NCBI RefSeq assembly: GCF_000344685.1
Contig: NW_006920425.1
Span: forward strand, 370,243-412,261
Length of the DNA stretch: 42,019 bases
From: Gloeophyllum trabeum ATCC 11539
Lineage: Eukaryota; Basidiomycota; Agaricomycetes; Gloeophyllales; Gloeophyllaceae
Direction of reading: 5' to 3'
Both the position numbers and the translations under genes were made by a program. The notes under the pieces are model-generated. The model was not told the origin of the DNA and made no database searches. It worked only from the letters and a program-made list of their open reading frames with translations. Below are positions 10,373 through 22,244 of the stretch, one piece after another (positions within the stretch are counted from its first letter, which is position 1; each line of letters opens with the position of its first letter).

Positions 10373-11520
10373 GTGGAGTACATTGTCGAGATGGATGCTT
10401 GCTTCTCGCAAAAGCGGCGCAAAGCTCCGCGGGATCCTGAGAATGTGCATCCGGACACGGTCTGGCTTTCGGAGGCTAAGGTCAAGACCATGGAAGAGGA
10501 AGTATTGCGCCGGCGTACGCAGCGGTCAAGGGCACCCCCCCAAGGCGCTCCTGGTCCCGACAAAGATGGTTTTGAGGGGTCGCTGAAGGTTCCGAAGTCT
10601 GCTCTCGATGAGTGCAAAAACACCTTTACAGCTGCTGACGAGAAGCGGCAGAAAGCAAGCACCCAGCTCTTTGACGATACCGGAATCATGGCGCTCAACT
10701 GCCGCCACAATATTGTGCTATGGATGGTTAACATGCACACCACTGGAGAGCGGCAGTTTTATGCGCTCGCTCTGCTGAAGGAACTCTTCGATAATCTTCC
10801 GACACATCCGTGTTGGCTTGCTATACGACATCACGTGTGCTCTGCACCGAAGTTGTATAAAGTTTGGCTTCTTGGAAAATTATATTGACAGGTTACCCTT
10901 CGCGATCTCAGTATTCCACGCGTATGGGCACCAGTGGCCCTGTCAATTTGTATACCATCCCTGCAAGTGTGACGGCTTCGGGCTTTTGGCTGGGGAAGGC
11001 TGTGAACGTCTCTGGCTTTCCCTTATGCGACTAGTTCCATGCCTGCGTGCATCCGGAGTGAGTTGAATTCATATTTCTACTATTCGCCTGGTTTAACAGT
11101 TCCATTCAAGTACTACCATCCATTATACGTACTAGATGCCTAAGTCCATTACCGGGATACAAAGCTTCGAATGGAACTTGGAAAGTGGCTTGCGGGGCAC
11201 ACGGCACAGAGTCAACTCAAGCGCATTGAGGCTACCAGTATACTTGAGCCGTGTGGTATTGCCGAAGAAACATTATGTTGTGAGTGGCAGGCTCAGGTGC
11301 AAGCTCAGACACTACCTCTACCCCGTGAGTAGTTTGTTACTCTTTCAAAGCCTCATCTGAATCTTACTTTCATGAGGGTACAGGCCGTTCGAAGAACAAA
11401 GCTAAGGTGGCTATTGAAGATATTATGCGACACCGCACACGAATTCAAACACTTTCCGACAAGATCCCCCCTGCCTGGGTGGACTGGGCTGGTCCTCCGA
11501 GGCGTATGGAGCGGTTGTAG
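10373..11520 (+). pseudogene. KDZ-family transposase, C-terminal part, broken
   Basis: Strong resemblance to the catalytic part of KDZ (Kyakuja/Dileera/Zisupton) transposases of basidiomycetes: VEMDACFSQKRR, FTAADEKRQKAS, LNCRHNIVLWMVNM, FHAYGHQWPCQ and GEGCERLW. The Asp of VEMDA and the Glu of GEGCER are candidate catalytic acids. Exons 10373-11056, 11111-11325 and 11385-11520 splice with consensus ends and finish in a basic RRSKNKAK tail. Damage: a frameshift near 10815, where the frame shifts into GLLYDITC, and a TAA at 11141-11143 in exon 2. The N-terminal zinc-finger half usual for the family is not recognisable upstream, so this is a 5'-truncated relic. Confidence 0.85.
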
Positions 11521-12255
11521 GGGCTTTCGGGGCTGATGAATACACCGCTGCCTGTTTTTGCATTCGCTTTGCCCCTGTGGATGCAGTGGCCATTGGTATG
11601 GACCGTCTGTTATGATTTTGTCATGCTTATCTCATTCTATTTCCATTCCGAGCATTGCTATTGGACAGTACCTTTCTCTGACTAGACCTTCCCATGGACG
11701 CTATCTTCTTTTCACATGTTATCTCCCTTGACTCACCTTCTACCAATGGGCGCCCTTGTATTTCTCATTTCTCCGAGTTATGTTCTCACAGGATGGCTTA
11801 CGCGTCCTTTCTTATTGTTCTCTTCTTTGGGTAATAACCCCTATACCAGTTACTATATATACTGTAGGAAAACCCATGTATTCCTTAGTTCAACCTCCTG
11901 TTGAATACAGCGATTACCTGGACTCTTGACTTGACCATTGGCATTGGCCCGGCCAGACCTACCTTTCAGTACGCTTACTGAGGTAGTGACGACATAACTG
12001 TTGGCACGTGGCCCAGTTATCTCAAGACGACTAGTTAGGACATCGCTTCCTAACATGGTGCAGCAATGAGCTTGTGGGCTGTCTCAGGTGACCCCAGCTG
12101 CTCAGAGCAACACCCGTGAACGCCCTGGCACCCCCCATCCATCCTGACATCGCAATGTGGATGCACTTCCTTACCATGAGCATGGGCAGCCTCTCACTCA
12201 CCATGGCTCCGAAGATGTCCCCGCACCTTGCTAGTCCCCCGCATCCACTGCGAAG
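11521..12255. other. Gene-free spacer between KDZ relic and DUF6532-type gene
   Basis: No supportable gene. The first few hundred bases are probably the 3' flank of the KDZ transposon. I see no terminal inverted repeat that would mark its end. Confidence 0.4.
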
Positions 12256-13374
12256 ATGCGCACCTGTCCCGAAATGATCGCCATCGAGACAACACATGTA
12301 GTGAAGAAGCAGAAGATGACAATGTCAGGCCGTGGTTCTCGTGGCCGCTTGACTGGCGGCAATTTCTCTATGCTTGAGCAGTCGCTCCTTGTTGTCGTTC
12401 AGCGCCATTATCAGAGCCTTATAGCTACAGACTGGCCATACCCAGACCTCACAGAGGTGACAACATATGCCAAGGATGCCTGGGTGAAGGCTTGCTCAGG
12501 CAAGAATGTGTCTGTGGCATTGACAGATGGCCTCAGTACATTGGTGCATCATACAGTGTCTTCTCAGCTCTAGATGATCTAACCACATCTAGATAATGGC
12601 ACGGGGTGACAGTTGCGTGGCAAAGTCAAGAGCAAGTGCCGCACCCTTGTGCCGGTCCTTTACAAGTTGTACAATGCGACTCAGAAGGCGGATCCACGAG
12701 AGACGTGTGACAAAGTGGCAGTGCTACTGCAGGGCAATTCATTCATTTTCAAGGTAAGGAGACCTCTGCTACAATGAAAATGCTTACAAAATTTGTAGGA
12801 TCCGGTGACACAGGAGGGTGCATACATGCACCCTATCATTCAGTCAGTGATTAATGAAACATGGTATGCGAACCGTACAGATGAAGGAAATCATGTACGC
12901 GGAGTACTTCGAGTCCATGGTCACCATGGAGCGATGTGGAGAGTGCGCGCGCAAAGGGATACCGCTCATGACTATAGCCCTGGTGCTGATGGCGGTAAGT
13001 CCTAACTTTTTGCCTGTGGCCTGCACTAACTGGTTGCATAGGTTCAATGTGCTCTCAACGAATGGATAACCGGTCAATGCACGGACATCCAATTTATGGA
13101 ATCGGCCGATGCACAGCTTACCGCCCTTGAGACCTTCGACTTCAAGACCAAAGATCTAGATGTCGTCGCCAGGATCCAAGTAAACTTGCTGAAACATGCA
13201 CAGTGAGTCATTATCTTGCTTTGAGGTGCACGTGATTTGCTGAGCTTCTTTCATAGGAGTTGCGCGAAGGTACCGGAGACAAATGAAGGTGATGCACGCC
13301 TACTTGTCAACAATGACTACGCAGCGGCAAGGAGGGAGCGGGAGCTGCACAGGGTAGAATATGACAGCGAATGA
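12256..13374 (+). pseudogene. DUF6532-type gene, one frameshift
   Basis: Exons in my model: 12256-12555, 12613-12753, 12799-12994, 13042-13202 and 13257-13374, with GT..AG introns of about 45-60 nt. The first exon holds GRLTGGNFSML and WPYPDLTEV. Later exons hold HPIIQSVINETWY, LMTIALVLMAVQCALNEW and a C-terminal helical tail rich in Arg and Glu. I assign it to DUF6532, a domain of unknown function common in Agaricomycetes, from the overall pattern and because a second copy sits at 22.5-23.5 kb. One extra base around 12886-12893 (GGAAATC) throws exon 3 out of frame after TDEG. Apart from this the structure is complete. It lies 0.7 kb downstream of a KDZ relic on the same strand. Confidence 0.65.
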
Positions 13375-14386
13375 AGCATCCGGTAGATTACTGCTAGAGA
13401 CCAATTTATTATATGAATGTTATATGATTGAACCCTTCTATGACTGAACTATGCCTGACTATGCGGCCTATACTCCACCATCTATGTGACTATATGACCT
13501 ATTTGCCTCTACCTTTGAGCCATATAAGACCTCTCATATATCCTTGCAGTTTATAGTGACCTATGGGGAGGGGGGGAAACCAAAAGACCACTCTGCCCTC
13601 TGTAACCTACATTGACCTATGCTGGCTTCCGCGTGTTTACTGATGTGAAGCACTACTCAACGCATCCCAAATAATTGGCTTTGACACGCGTCTCCAATAG
13701 TAAAAATGTCACACTTGGAATTGACTTAGCCAAACATCGAAATAATTGGTTCTGCCACTTCCCTCCGGTCGAAATAAGTGGCTACTCCATTTCATCGGCA
13801 TTCTTTGCACAATTTATTGCATCAGGAAAAACCTCCCGTCAGGATTAGAGCTTATTAGGGACTAACGGAATCTAAACGGAGTAACTCGGCTTATAATATC
13901 GAACATTCATTTTCAGGTAGTAAACCCAGAAAACACGTAAATACTTCCCTGAAAGCACGAAGTTCGGTTACATCCATGGAAGTGGTCACAAACGGTCGTT
14001 TTCACGTGCCCATAGCGTGGGACGCGTCTGATGCATTCTGTTGATCATCGGATATTAAAGCTCCGACCAGCTGGTTATCTCGTGTGTTTCCCCCTCACCT
14101 CTTGTGCGTCATGGACACCCCCTCGTGGCGTCCTCTTTCGACAATTCTCCTGCTTGAGGTCTGAGCTGGAGTGGCACCGAGAGGGATGCTAGCTGGCATG
14201 TCAGCCGTCGCACTAGGGACATAGACACTTTCACACCTGACGCCGAGACGATTTACTGTGATTGCTTCAAAAAGAATGGGAGAGCACTGCCATATGTCAT
14301 TTATATAATCTATGCTGTTGTCGATCTCACTGCCATTGACTGAAGGTGATCATTGAAATGCCGGATAGTGACATGTCCGCCTCTTA
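13375..14386. other. Gene-free region
   Basis: No gene, RNA or repeat could be supported. The first 200 bases are rich in short CTATG/TATG words. The rest is unremarkable. Confidence 0.4.
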
Positions 14387-14692
14387 CACTACAGTGCCTT
14401 GCATAAGAAGTGAATCTGATCATAGGAAAGTTTACGGTCTTAATCGGATTACATAAGCAACCCCCGCCACCGCTGCAAGTCAAGCTCGGGAGGCGGGCAG
14501 ATGCAGCCTCCTCCATGAGGGTACGGTAGAGTGAAAAATTCGGAATAAAATTTTGTTGAACTATAGTACATGTGCAGCTATGGTACAGTGCAGCAAAGTA
14601 AGGAATAAAGACCAGGAGCAAGCAAGTAGGTCAGCTAAAGCTCAGGGCAAGCCACAGATCTGGGTGCCGAGTGGACTGTGATGCCGCAGTTG

Positions 14693-14801
14693 GGACTGTG
14701 AATTTCCCGACCCGAACCTAGCTGAGGAGGGGGTCGATTTTGGCGCGCGCCTGCGCCAAATCGCGCCACGACGCGATTTCCGCTGGCGAAATTCACAGTC
14801 C
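14693..14801. repeat. Foldback hairpin, 14-bp perfect arms
   Basis: GGACTGTGAATTTC at 14693-14706 is the exact reverse complement of 14788-14801. Nested inside, 14735-14746 pairs with 14753-14763 with one base looped out (GGCGC/GCGCC core). Other copies of the word GGACTGT stand at about 14673 and 15050, and its complement at about 14817. This resembles a small MITE-like element, but no target duplication is evident. Confidence 0.55.
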
Positions 14802-15090
14802 ATAGCCTTGGCATTTACAGTCCCTCGGGTAGATATCTGGTTACCTCACCCGCGCGTTCGCAGAGTTCCCGAGCACCTGATGTGCTTTTTTAACCCTCAA
14901 ATATTACTAACAATAGCATAGATTATATTTGCAAGTATATACAATTTTTGAAGCACGGGAGGCGTGTATCTGGCCCTCCAGCAGGCCGGGATGGACGGGG
15001 AATGGAGAGGCCGGGGTCCCAAATGGCGTGGGAACTGGGACTGTAATGGACTGTGGCTCCCCCGCCACAGGACCGTAGATCTCACGGAAG

Positions 15091-15410
15091 AAGCTGAACA
15101 TTGCATTTCCGCGCTCATTGTTTGTTCGCGCCAAATATACCCTTTTCGGGTATCGGCAAATGCGCGGCAAAGGAGTCGTCGAAAGGGAGAGTGATTGGAC
15201 ATACAGCTGGGGGCAAGATATATGCATTCTGTCCGTACTGTAGTTATACAAAGGACATATCATGCATTTTCTGAAGCCTTTCGAGCCCCCTTGAGGTGTC
15301 TGCGATTCCCTGCCTAGCCAAGGGGTCCCGCGAGAGGTCTTCCGAAGTTACCCAAAAAGGGCATATTTGGCGCGGACAAACAACGCGCGCGGAAATGCAA
15401 TGTTCAGTTT
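15091..15410. repeat. Foldback element with 62-bp arms
   Basis: 15091-15152 pairs with 15349-15410. By direct comparison 56 of 62 positions are complementary (about 90%). Arms share CTGAACATTGCATTTCCGCG and CGCGCCAAATAT. The loop of about 200 bp has no ORF worth reporting. The structure is that of a miniature foldback element. The right arm abuts the 23-bp repeat that pairs with 14387-14409. Confidence 0.7.
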
Positions 15411-15431
15411 CTTATGCAAGGCACTGTAGTG

Positions 15432-17132
15432 CTAAAGTCAGGCTATTACTCCTTATTCTGGCAGGAGGTTTTTCCTGATGTGCGGGTTCCCTTCCCACAG
15501 TGTATGTACTTGACCAGTGCCAGTGCACCAGGAAGAGCCATGCCTGTCCTCACACTCGGCATGCATCTACTGGGCCTGCAGTACCACAGTGTCAGAAGTG
15601 CGTTATGCATCAAGTTGCAGGCTGGTCTGTGAAAGGATGACGTGCTGCCAAACTACCGGTATCCGACTTGCCCGACGGTACTGAGCGTTTGCGTTGTCCG
15701 TCACGAATACATCTACCAGAATCTGATTCTCAAGGTATATTGCCACTGGCAAGGTTGTTTAGCTCCTTGGGTATTGAGCACTGTCCTGCGCCGTGCGCGT
15801 GTGAAGGAGCTCTAGGGTCTCTGCGGAGCTTACCCTCGAGCCAACCTGCCAGCGGGGGCTGTAGCTCTTTCACTGATGGCCAGATTAGTTTCCACCAGAT
15901 TTCTGATTCTGCATCATGAGCGAGATGACAGCGGGGACCATCTGATGGTACGGAATTTATCTGCTCATGCCTGTAAACATAAGCTGTCGTTCACCACAGG
16001 GGCCAACACAATACATCAAGATTTGGAGGGCGTGGGTGGCCCTGCAGTATCCAGATTGGCAGGTACTATACACAGGCCGCGCGCCTGTCTGCTGAGCATC
16101 CAGATCGCACCCATACGCCGCGGTGTTCCGCGGCACAAGATGTCGTCAATGAAGGTATTCCTCCGCTATCTCCCGGCTGTGCTTCACCTCGGTGGTGATT
16201 ACGCACTCGCATCCCTGTCCCGTGGGTGGGATCACAGGAGCGGCATTTCGGTATGTTCTTGCCTCCATCCGGCTTCGCAGCCCTGGTCCGCAATCATCGG
16301 AGACTGGTGCACATTTACCAGATGTTGTTTGATCCTCGTGCATTTGGAGCATTACCTTCTCCTTTACCCGTCTAGGTTTGCGCCAGGTTAACTCTGCTCG
16401 GTGCTTTGCCACGCGCCCACGCGCCCATGCGCCAAGAGGTCGTCAAAGTTTTACAAGCCGAGAACAAGGGCTTCATGATAGGATAGGATGCAGGACTACT
16501 ACGAGACACTCGGACTGGACAGGCCCCGCAGCGACAGCCCTTCTTTTTGTGGTGATGCTGCGAGCACAAGAAATCGGATGGTTCTAGTTTCTGCTTGCAG
16601 CAATCACTCCATTACGCTCTTTTCCACTTTTGATCTTGGAATAGCGGAAGGCACCGAGCATCAATATCTTGCCCTGCATCCTTCTGATTCCTCACCCGTT
16701 TAGCTGTACGAGGCCTAGGTCTGGACTGCTCGAGCACTGCAGGACATAGGCGCATGGAAATTTGACGGTTGACTCCGAAGTTCCGTGGAGACAGTCCCAG
16801 TGCTAGTATCGCCCCTCCCGCAATAGCGGAATGGCACCCCCTGCTGTCGTTTGATATCACTTGATAGGGGCGCCACTGACCAATTTCCATATCTCCGGTC
16901 AGTGAATCTGCCGCCCGCCTCCGCTCAGACCCTGTTCGTCAGGCGTATAACAGGCCTTCTGATTTCCTGTATGGTGCCACCAACAATTATCGTGGCATCT
17001 TTCGAGGGCATAAAATTTGTGTATTGTGGTCCATGGTGCCATTCTATCGCCTTGACACGTTGATGGCATTTCACTGATGCTTTGTTTTTACTGTATGCTT
17101 TGCACAGCACATTCCCAATTTATACTCCTACG
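15432..17132. other. Gene-free region upstream of the K+/H+ antiporter
   Basis: Several open frames exist, the longest 171 codons at 15876-16391, but none shows recognisable motifs or splice structure. The last few hundred bases should include the antiporter promoter; CATAAAA at about 17009 and TTTATA at about 17119 are the only TATA-like words I note. Confidence 0.4.
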
Positions 17133-19918
17133 ATGGTGGTGGCATGGCGGACTGCGTCCTTCACTATGTTGACGTTGCGTAACGGTCCCCCCTGGCATCG
17201 CCGTTCTACTCCCAACCAGGTCAGACTCCTCTAGTCATGCAATCGCTGGACTCATCGGACATTAGGCAGGCATCCTTTCAGGATCTAATCCTACCCAATA
17301 CGACCTCAACGATCCTTTCAAGTTATGGGCCATTCAAGTCGGTCAGTCACACCTAATGTCTACTTCCTGCTTTCCTAGCCTTATGTTGTACCGTAGTCGT
17401 CATTGTGGTCGTTTCTCGATTATGCTATATGCTATTCTGGCGTATGCGCCAGCCGAGGGTAGTAGCGGAAATCATAGGCGGAATCGTCTTGGGACCCACC
17501 GTTATGGGTCGCATTCCACGATTTAGCGCGACGATCTTCCCGCAGGAGTCGATTCCTCTCCTCAATCTATGTGCGACATTAGGCCTCGTCCTCTTCTTGT
17601 TCCTCGCTGGGCTAGAGATTGATTTGAAGCTCATCAAGAAACATGCTCGACTGTCAATCGTCATATCTGCGGCGGGATTGATTTCCCCATTCGCCTTCGG
17701 CTCGTTGTTGGCTATACCCTTATACCGTGAATTCATAGACCAAACCGTGGATTTTGGCTATTTTCTGCTTTTCACTTGCATTTCAGTGGGGATCACTGCA
17801 TTCCCCATTCTCTGCAGGATGTTAGCAGAGCTCGACCTGTTTAACACTACTCTTGGATCCGTTGTCCTAGCAGCAGGCGTTGGAAATGATGTCATTGGGT
17901 GGATCTTACTCGCCTTGGCTGTGACTCTGGTTAATTCCACCAGTGGCCTTGCCGCGCTGTGGATCGCACTTACCTGCGCCGGTTATACCGTCTTCCTCAT
18001 GTACCCCGTACGGTGGTTATTCCTATGGATTGGTAGGAAGACGGGTGAGCTGGAGACGGGTGACCTGTCCAGTGTAATGATGACTTGCTCCATCATGATG
18101 CTTTTGGTGTCTGCTTTGTTCACCGATATTATAGGCCTGCATGCCATATTTGGTGAGAGTTGCACCCTTATACACAGAACAGAGGACTGACGCCGGAATA
18201 GGTGGTTTCCTGTCCGGTTTGGTCGTACCCAGAGAACGGCAATTATCGATAACCGTCATGAAACGCCTTGAACCAGTGGTATGGAATATCTTTCTGCCCG
18301 TAGTATGTCAAAGTCATTAGGTTGCGAACCGGACTGATCTAAGCCATCCACTCCAGTATTTTGCTTTATCTGGACTGAAGACGGACCTCGGACTACTGAA
18401 CGATGGCAAGTCTTGGGGATTTACGTGTGTTGTGTGCTTGATGGCATATATGGGCAAATTCATTGGTTGTGGGATCGCATCAAGATTTCTAGGATTCACT
18501 TGGAGAGAATCAAGTGCGATCGGGACATTGATGAGTTGCAAAGGGTATGCACATCAATTGGAATTCATAGTGGCATCGCTCCTCACCGTCGTTGTATCAG
18601 GCTGCTAGAATTGATCGTTGTGAACTTAGCACTTCAAGCAAGAATCTTCACGGGCCATGTTTTCGCCATGTTCGTGGTGCATGCTATCGTGCTTACCGTC
18701 GTCATCACTCCCCTGACAGGTCTAATATATCCCGCCCGCTTTCGGACTTCCTGGGCTTGCATGCACCGCGAGGCTGATAGCTGTGGCAAATCGGCCTTTC
18801 AGAACATGTCTCTTAGATCATGCATAGCCAGGAGCATCGTCACCACTACCCAACTGGAGGATATCGCCATTCTGGGTTTCTGGGCAGGCCTGATTGGATG
18901 GCTAAACGTCACAGATGATGTTCCCGATCAAGCTACACTGGGATGTGCAATGCATGCCCTTTATCTTCACAAATGCCACTCAGCCGATTCCCTACAATTC
19001 CATGGAGGAGATCGCTTGAGCGAATCAGGGAAGCGTCGAGAATACGAGAACGAGTCTTCGGGAGCCTTTGTGTCGTCCGTTGGAGACATTGGCAAGGCCA
19101 TGAAGTATCCAATCACTCCGTTTGTGCGAACAGTTCCCTCGGAGGGCCTCAAAGAGGAGTTGGTCCGTCATATGCAGCAGTTCAACAGGCACACGCTTCT
19201 CATCCCAGCAGGAGTCTCTACCGGCCTCAGCATTGGTCAGCCTACCCCTCATTCTGAATGGAGAGATCGGCTTTGCCAAGTTGCGCGAGACCTGCCTCAG
19301 TACAACACCATTTTCTGCCTCTATAACTCTGCCTCCTTTCAAGCTGCTGAAAGTGACAGCGGTCGATCGTCAGCAGGCTACCACATCGTCCAACTTATGT
19401 TGGGAGGATCCCACGCGGGCGGCGCTTCTGCTTTCGTACAACGTCTACGTCAATGTGACACGGTTTCTGTCGCTATTGTATCGCTGAGTTCTCTCGAGAA
19501 GCAGAGTGCCATGAACAGTCAGGTGAGCTTGTCTCTGTTTTCTGTGTTATACTCCACCTTATTCTACCCAATACAGAGCGGCAGTAGTCAAGATAACGTA
19601 GCAATTGGGCATCAAGCGTCTCCAACTATACGAAACACCATCTCTTGTCTACATGGCAGCGACGCATGTCCTTCGATTTCGTCCTCTAGTCCCGAAGACG
19701 CCCTCATGCAAGAACAGCAGAAGGCATTAAATGCGCGGAAGCGTCTAGTCTTCGTTTACGAATTTGACGAATTAAAAGTTGCGACGGACGACAAGTTGGA
19801 GTCAGCAGTCGATGGGATATTTCACATAAGAGATATGGGTCGCGGCTGCCTCTCGCCTGTATGGCTTACAGAAAAGTTTCCTGCGGCACCAGTATTCGTC
19901 GTTCAGTCCTATACTTAG
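17133..19918 (+). CDS. Kha1-type K+/H+ (cation/proton) antiporter, CPA2 family
   Basis: An integral-membrane exchanger of K+ (or Na+) for H+, in yeast located on endomembranes. My model has seven exons: 17133-17219, 17266-17341, 17379-18152, 18202-18302, 18357-18544, 18601-19522 and 19577-19918. They sum to 2490 nt, 829 aa, without a stop. The start is the ATG at 17133; the short N-terminus leads into GSNPTQYDLNDPFKLW, which is typical of the family. Conserved membrane-domain motifs include QPRVVAEIIGGIVLGPT, LFLFLAGLEID, the GVGNDVIGW motif with the buried Asp of the exchange site, FTDIIGLHAIFG, and LSGLKTDLGLL. GTLMSCKG is joined across an intron to LLELIVVNLALQA. The C-terminal half is a soluble regulatory tail. 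One inferred intron (17342-17378) is only 37 nt, so that junction is least certain. The gene looks intact within a repeat-rich island. Confidence 0.88.
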
Positions 19919-20222
19919 ATCTCCGGTGGCTGCGTTCCCGTGTAGAATGGATGTGGTCACGCTACGATGTTTATGGGAGCGGATGACGCCTTATAGGGCA
20001 AATGATTTAGTGAGTCCTGGCCGTAAGTAACGCGAGGAGAGAGGTCGCCCTCGACGGCCCGTGTGGGTACTTCTAGTGAGGGCGTTTCTTCAACTTTCTT
20101 GCCCACCCCCGATTCGACGACTGCGTATTGAACTTGACAATGATCACTCAGCATGGAGCAGGAGCCATACGCCTCCTTAAGTATAGCACAGCGTCATCTA
20201 TACATCTGGTATTTTTAATAAC

Positions 20223-20552
20223 TGATGAAGAGTTATGGAGGCAGCAGCACGCACAGTGCGCCCTACACAGCTCACCTGTATTGGTTGGATGCTGTAGCTA
20301 CTGGTAAAGCTCGTATGAACGACCCTTGTCATTAGACAGCAGAGCTGCAGGGTTTATATACACAGTGGCCCATAGGCTGACTAAGCTACGTGGAATATCT
20401 ATAATCCTACTGAGCTCCACCTATGATGTCACTGACCCACATGAGTTCTGTGCCATTGTACAATAATGGAATATACCAGAGTATTCCAGAGGGTTCCGGT
20501 ATGTTCTGGTACGTTGTAGAACCTGGCCGCTAAGTCAGCGCCTAGTTCAACA
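20223..20552 (-). mobile_element. Solo LTR, 330 bp, copy 1
   Basis: One of three 330-bp copies of the same sequence. On the minus strand it begins TGTTGAAC and ends CTTCATCA, with a TATATAAACC box about 190 bp from the start. It is flanked by a perfect 5-bp target-site duplication ATAAC (20218-20222 and 20553-20557). TG..CA ends, a 5-bp duplication and an internal TATA box identify a solo LTR, probably of a Ty1/copia element. No internal region accompanies it. Confidence 0.9.
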
Positions 20553-21154
20553 ATAACCACTGAATACACAAACAAACGAGAAGGCATTCTACGTACGTGA
20601 GCACATCGCCCCATCAGGAAACACTGAATGCAATCCTCCCAATAAGTTACGGGACGCAAGTCACGTGCCCCTTTCCACGCATTCGGCACGCGCATCGAAG
20701 GCGCCACAACCGCGTCCGACCGCAAATTGAGAGGCGAAAGGCTATTTCAAGGGGCTCCTCATGTGCTATAGGCGGCCCACTGCTATTGTATACACAGTAA
20801 TAATGTCAGAAATTTGATATCATGATTGTGTCTTATACTACTTGTAGCTGCCACTCCAAGTATGCACTACTTAAATTCTAATAGGGGAGCAGGGTCTTTC
20901 ATCACTCAGGAAAGAGGCTTTAATAAAGCAAACTTAGTAGGCAAGCTCATATTTATGCCTTGCTGGTGCCAGGGTTCAGACTTCAAATGGTTGAATGTGC
21001 GCCACGTAGCAGTGGTTGCTCATTAGACAATGGAATTTCCGGGTGAAAGCATTACCTCATGACAACATTAATATTTAGAGTTTGAGCTGGCAGAGCATCA
21101 AAACAGCATCTAAAAGCAGGAGACCACGAGCACAAGCCGAAATGAGGATCAAAA

Positions 21155-21235
21155 GGCGCTAACAAGGTTCGAACCCACAACATATCACAATTCTGCTTCC
21201 ATGAGACGAACGCGCAACCATTACACTACAAACTC
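21155..21235 (-). pseudogene. tRNA-Met(CAT)-like sequence, possible SINE head
   Basis: On the minus strand the sequence has a box A-like GTAGTGTAATGGTT, a four-pair D stem, a CTCATGG anticodon loop with CAT as anticodon, and a box B GGGTTCGAACC. The acceptor ends do not pair, the T stem relies on G-T pairs, and the anticodon stem has mismatches. A TTTT run follows at once. It is therefore not a functional tRNA. A degenerate tRNA pseudogene or the 5' head of a tRNA-derived SINE fits best. Confidence 0.6.
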
Positions 21236-21470
21236 AACGCAGGGACAGGTAACAATGCATATATGTCGCCCAACGACCCTTGCAGAAGCCGGTTATCACC
21301 GGCCCGCGCAGCGCACGTGATATGCGTCCCATAATTTATTGGGAGGATTGCATTGCATATCAGGAAACACGCGGGTTCCTATAAAGTGATCTTTAGGCTG
21401 GATAGGTAACATAGGCTCATAGGAACGTCTGTTCCAGTATAGCCGCACATACATCAGGAAACCAGAATAT

Positions 21471-21830
21471 CTCCGGATGAAGACAGCGTCTCCGCGGCTC
21501 CACCATGTGCGGGATGGAGACAGGTTCTCCAGACGGAGACGAGGTCTCCATCGAGAGACACACCCCCCACTCATATACAGTAATCTGGGCTTAATTTTGC
21601 TTGAATGCAAAGAGGAGCATGTATAGCAAAAACATAAGCCCATGTGAGGGATAGATATCGAGTGTCAGGTATACAAACTCCCACCGAAGCCACATGGTGT
21701 CTCCAGGAGTCTCTATCTGGAGATGCTGTCTCCGTCCGGCTCAGGATGGAGATGGCCGTCTCGGGATGATGGGGGGACCTCTCCGTCGCTCCGGGGCTCC
21801 GTGTGACTCCATATGGAGCATATGGAGATT
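21471..21830. repeat. Degenerate self-complementary word island, GTCTCC/GGAGAC
   Basis: GTCTCC occurs four times and its complement GGAGAC twice, with many near variants (GGAGAT, TCTCCAG, GTCTC). The words lie on both strands, so the segment could fold extensively. It has no coding signature and no fixed period. Confidence 0.5.
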
Positions 21831-22244
21831 TCCTAGGTTCCTGATGCTAGTACCACAGTTGCAATAGACACTATGCATAGCTGCAATAGCCACCATAGCA
21901 GAGGCTGTATAGGCATGCATATCACTCGATAGACACCATAGGGCAGGTATAAGCAATGAAAAAATTTGATATTTGAGGAGATACATCCATGACTATACTA
22001 TATTCCTTGTATTAGCCCTGGAACTAGTTTTCCACACCTGCGACTGCCGCGGCCCATTCCCTGCGCATGTTCTCTAACTCAGTCCCATCAAAGCCCGATG
22101 ATGCTTCGCAATCTTCACTCGGTACCTTCGCAAAATCACTATGTTCCGTGGTTGGTTACTGTCTCAGGATAAAATATTGATGTAAACCCACTGAGCACCA
22201 TCCAGAAGCTGGGACTGAATGCATTCAACAATCTCCATATTAGT

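Larger units (their letters stand above)
14387..15431. repeat. Segment bounded by a perfect 23-bp inverted repeat
   Basis: Positions 14387-14409 and 15409-15431 are perfect reverse complements over 23 bp; the core word is GTGCCTTGCATAAG. Inside lie a 14-bp hairpin (14693-14801) and a 62-bp foldback (15091-15410). No transposase is encoded. The layout could be a non-autonomous DNA element or nested foldback elements. I see no clear target-site duplication outside the ends. Confidence 0.55.
20553..22244. other. Gene-free region with a tRNA-like sequence and a repeat island
   Basis: No gene is supportable. It contains the tRNA-like sequence at 21155-21235 and the GTCTCC/GGAGAC island at 21471-21830, each listed separately. 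I see nothing recognisable in 20553-21150. Confidence 0.4.

Noticed and set aside
15876..16391. 171-codon plus-strand frame upstream of the antiporter
   Set aside because: No recognisable motif, no splice signals that extend it, and unremarkable composition.
21155..21235. Functional tRNA-Met gene
   Set aside because: The acceptor stem does not pair and the anticodon stem has mismatches, so only a tRNA-like relic is claimed.
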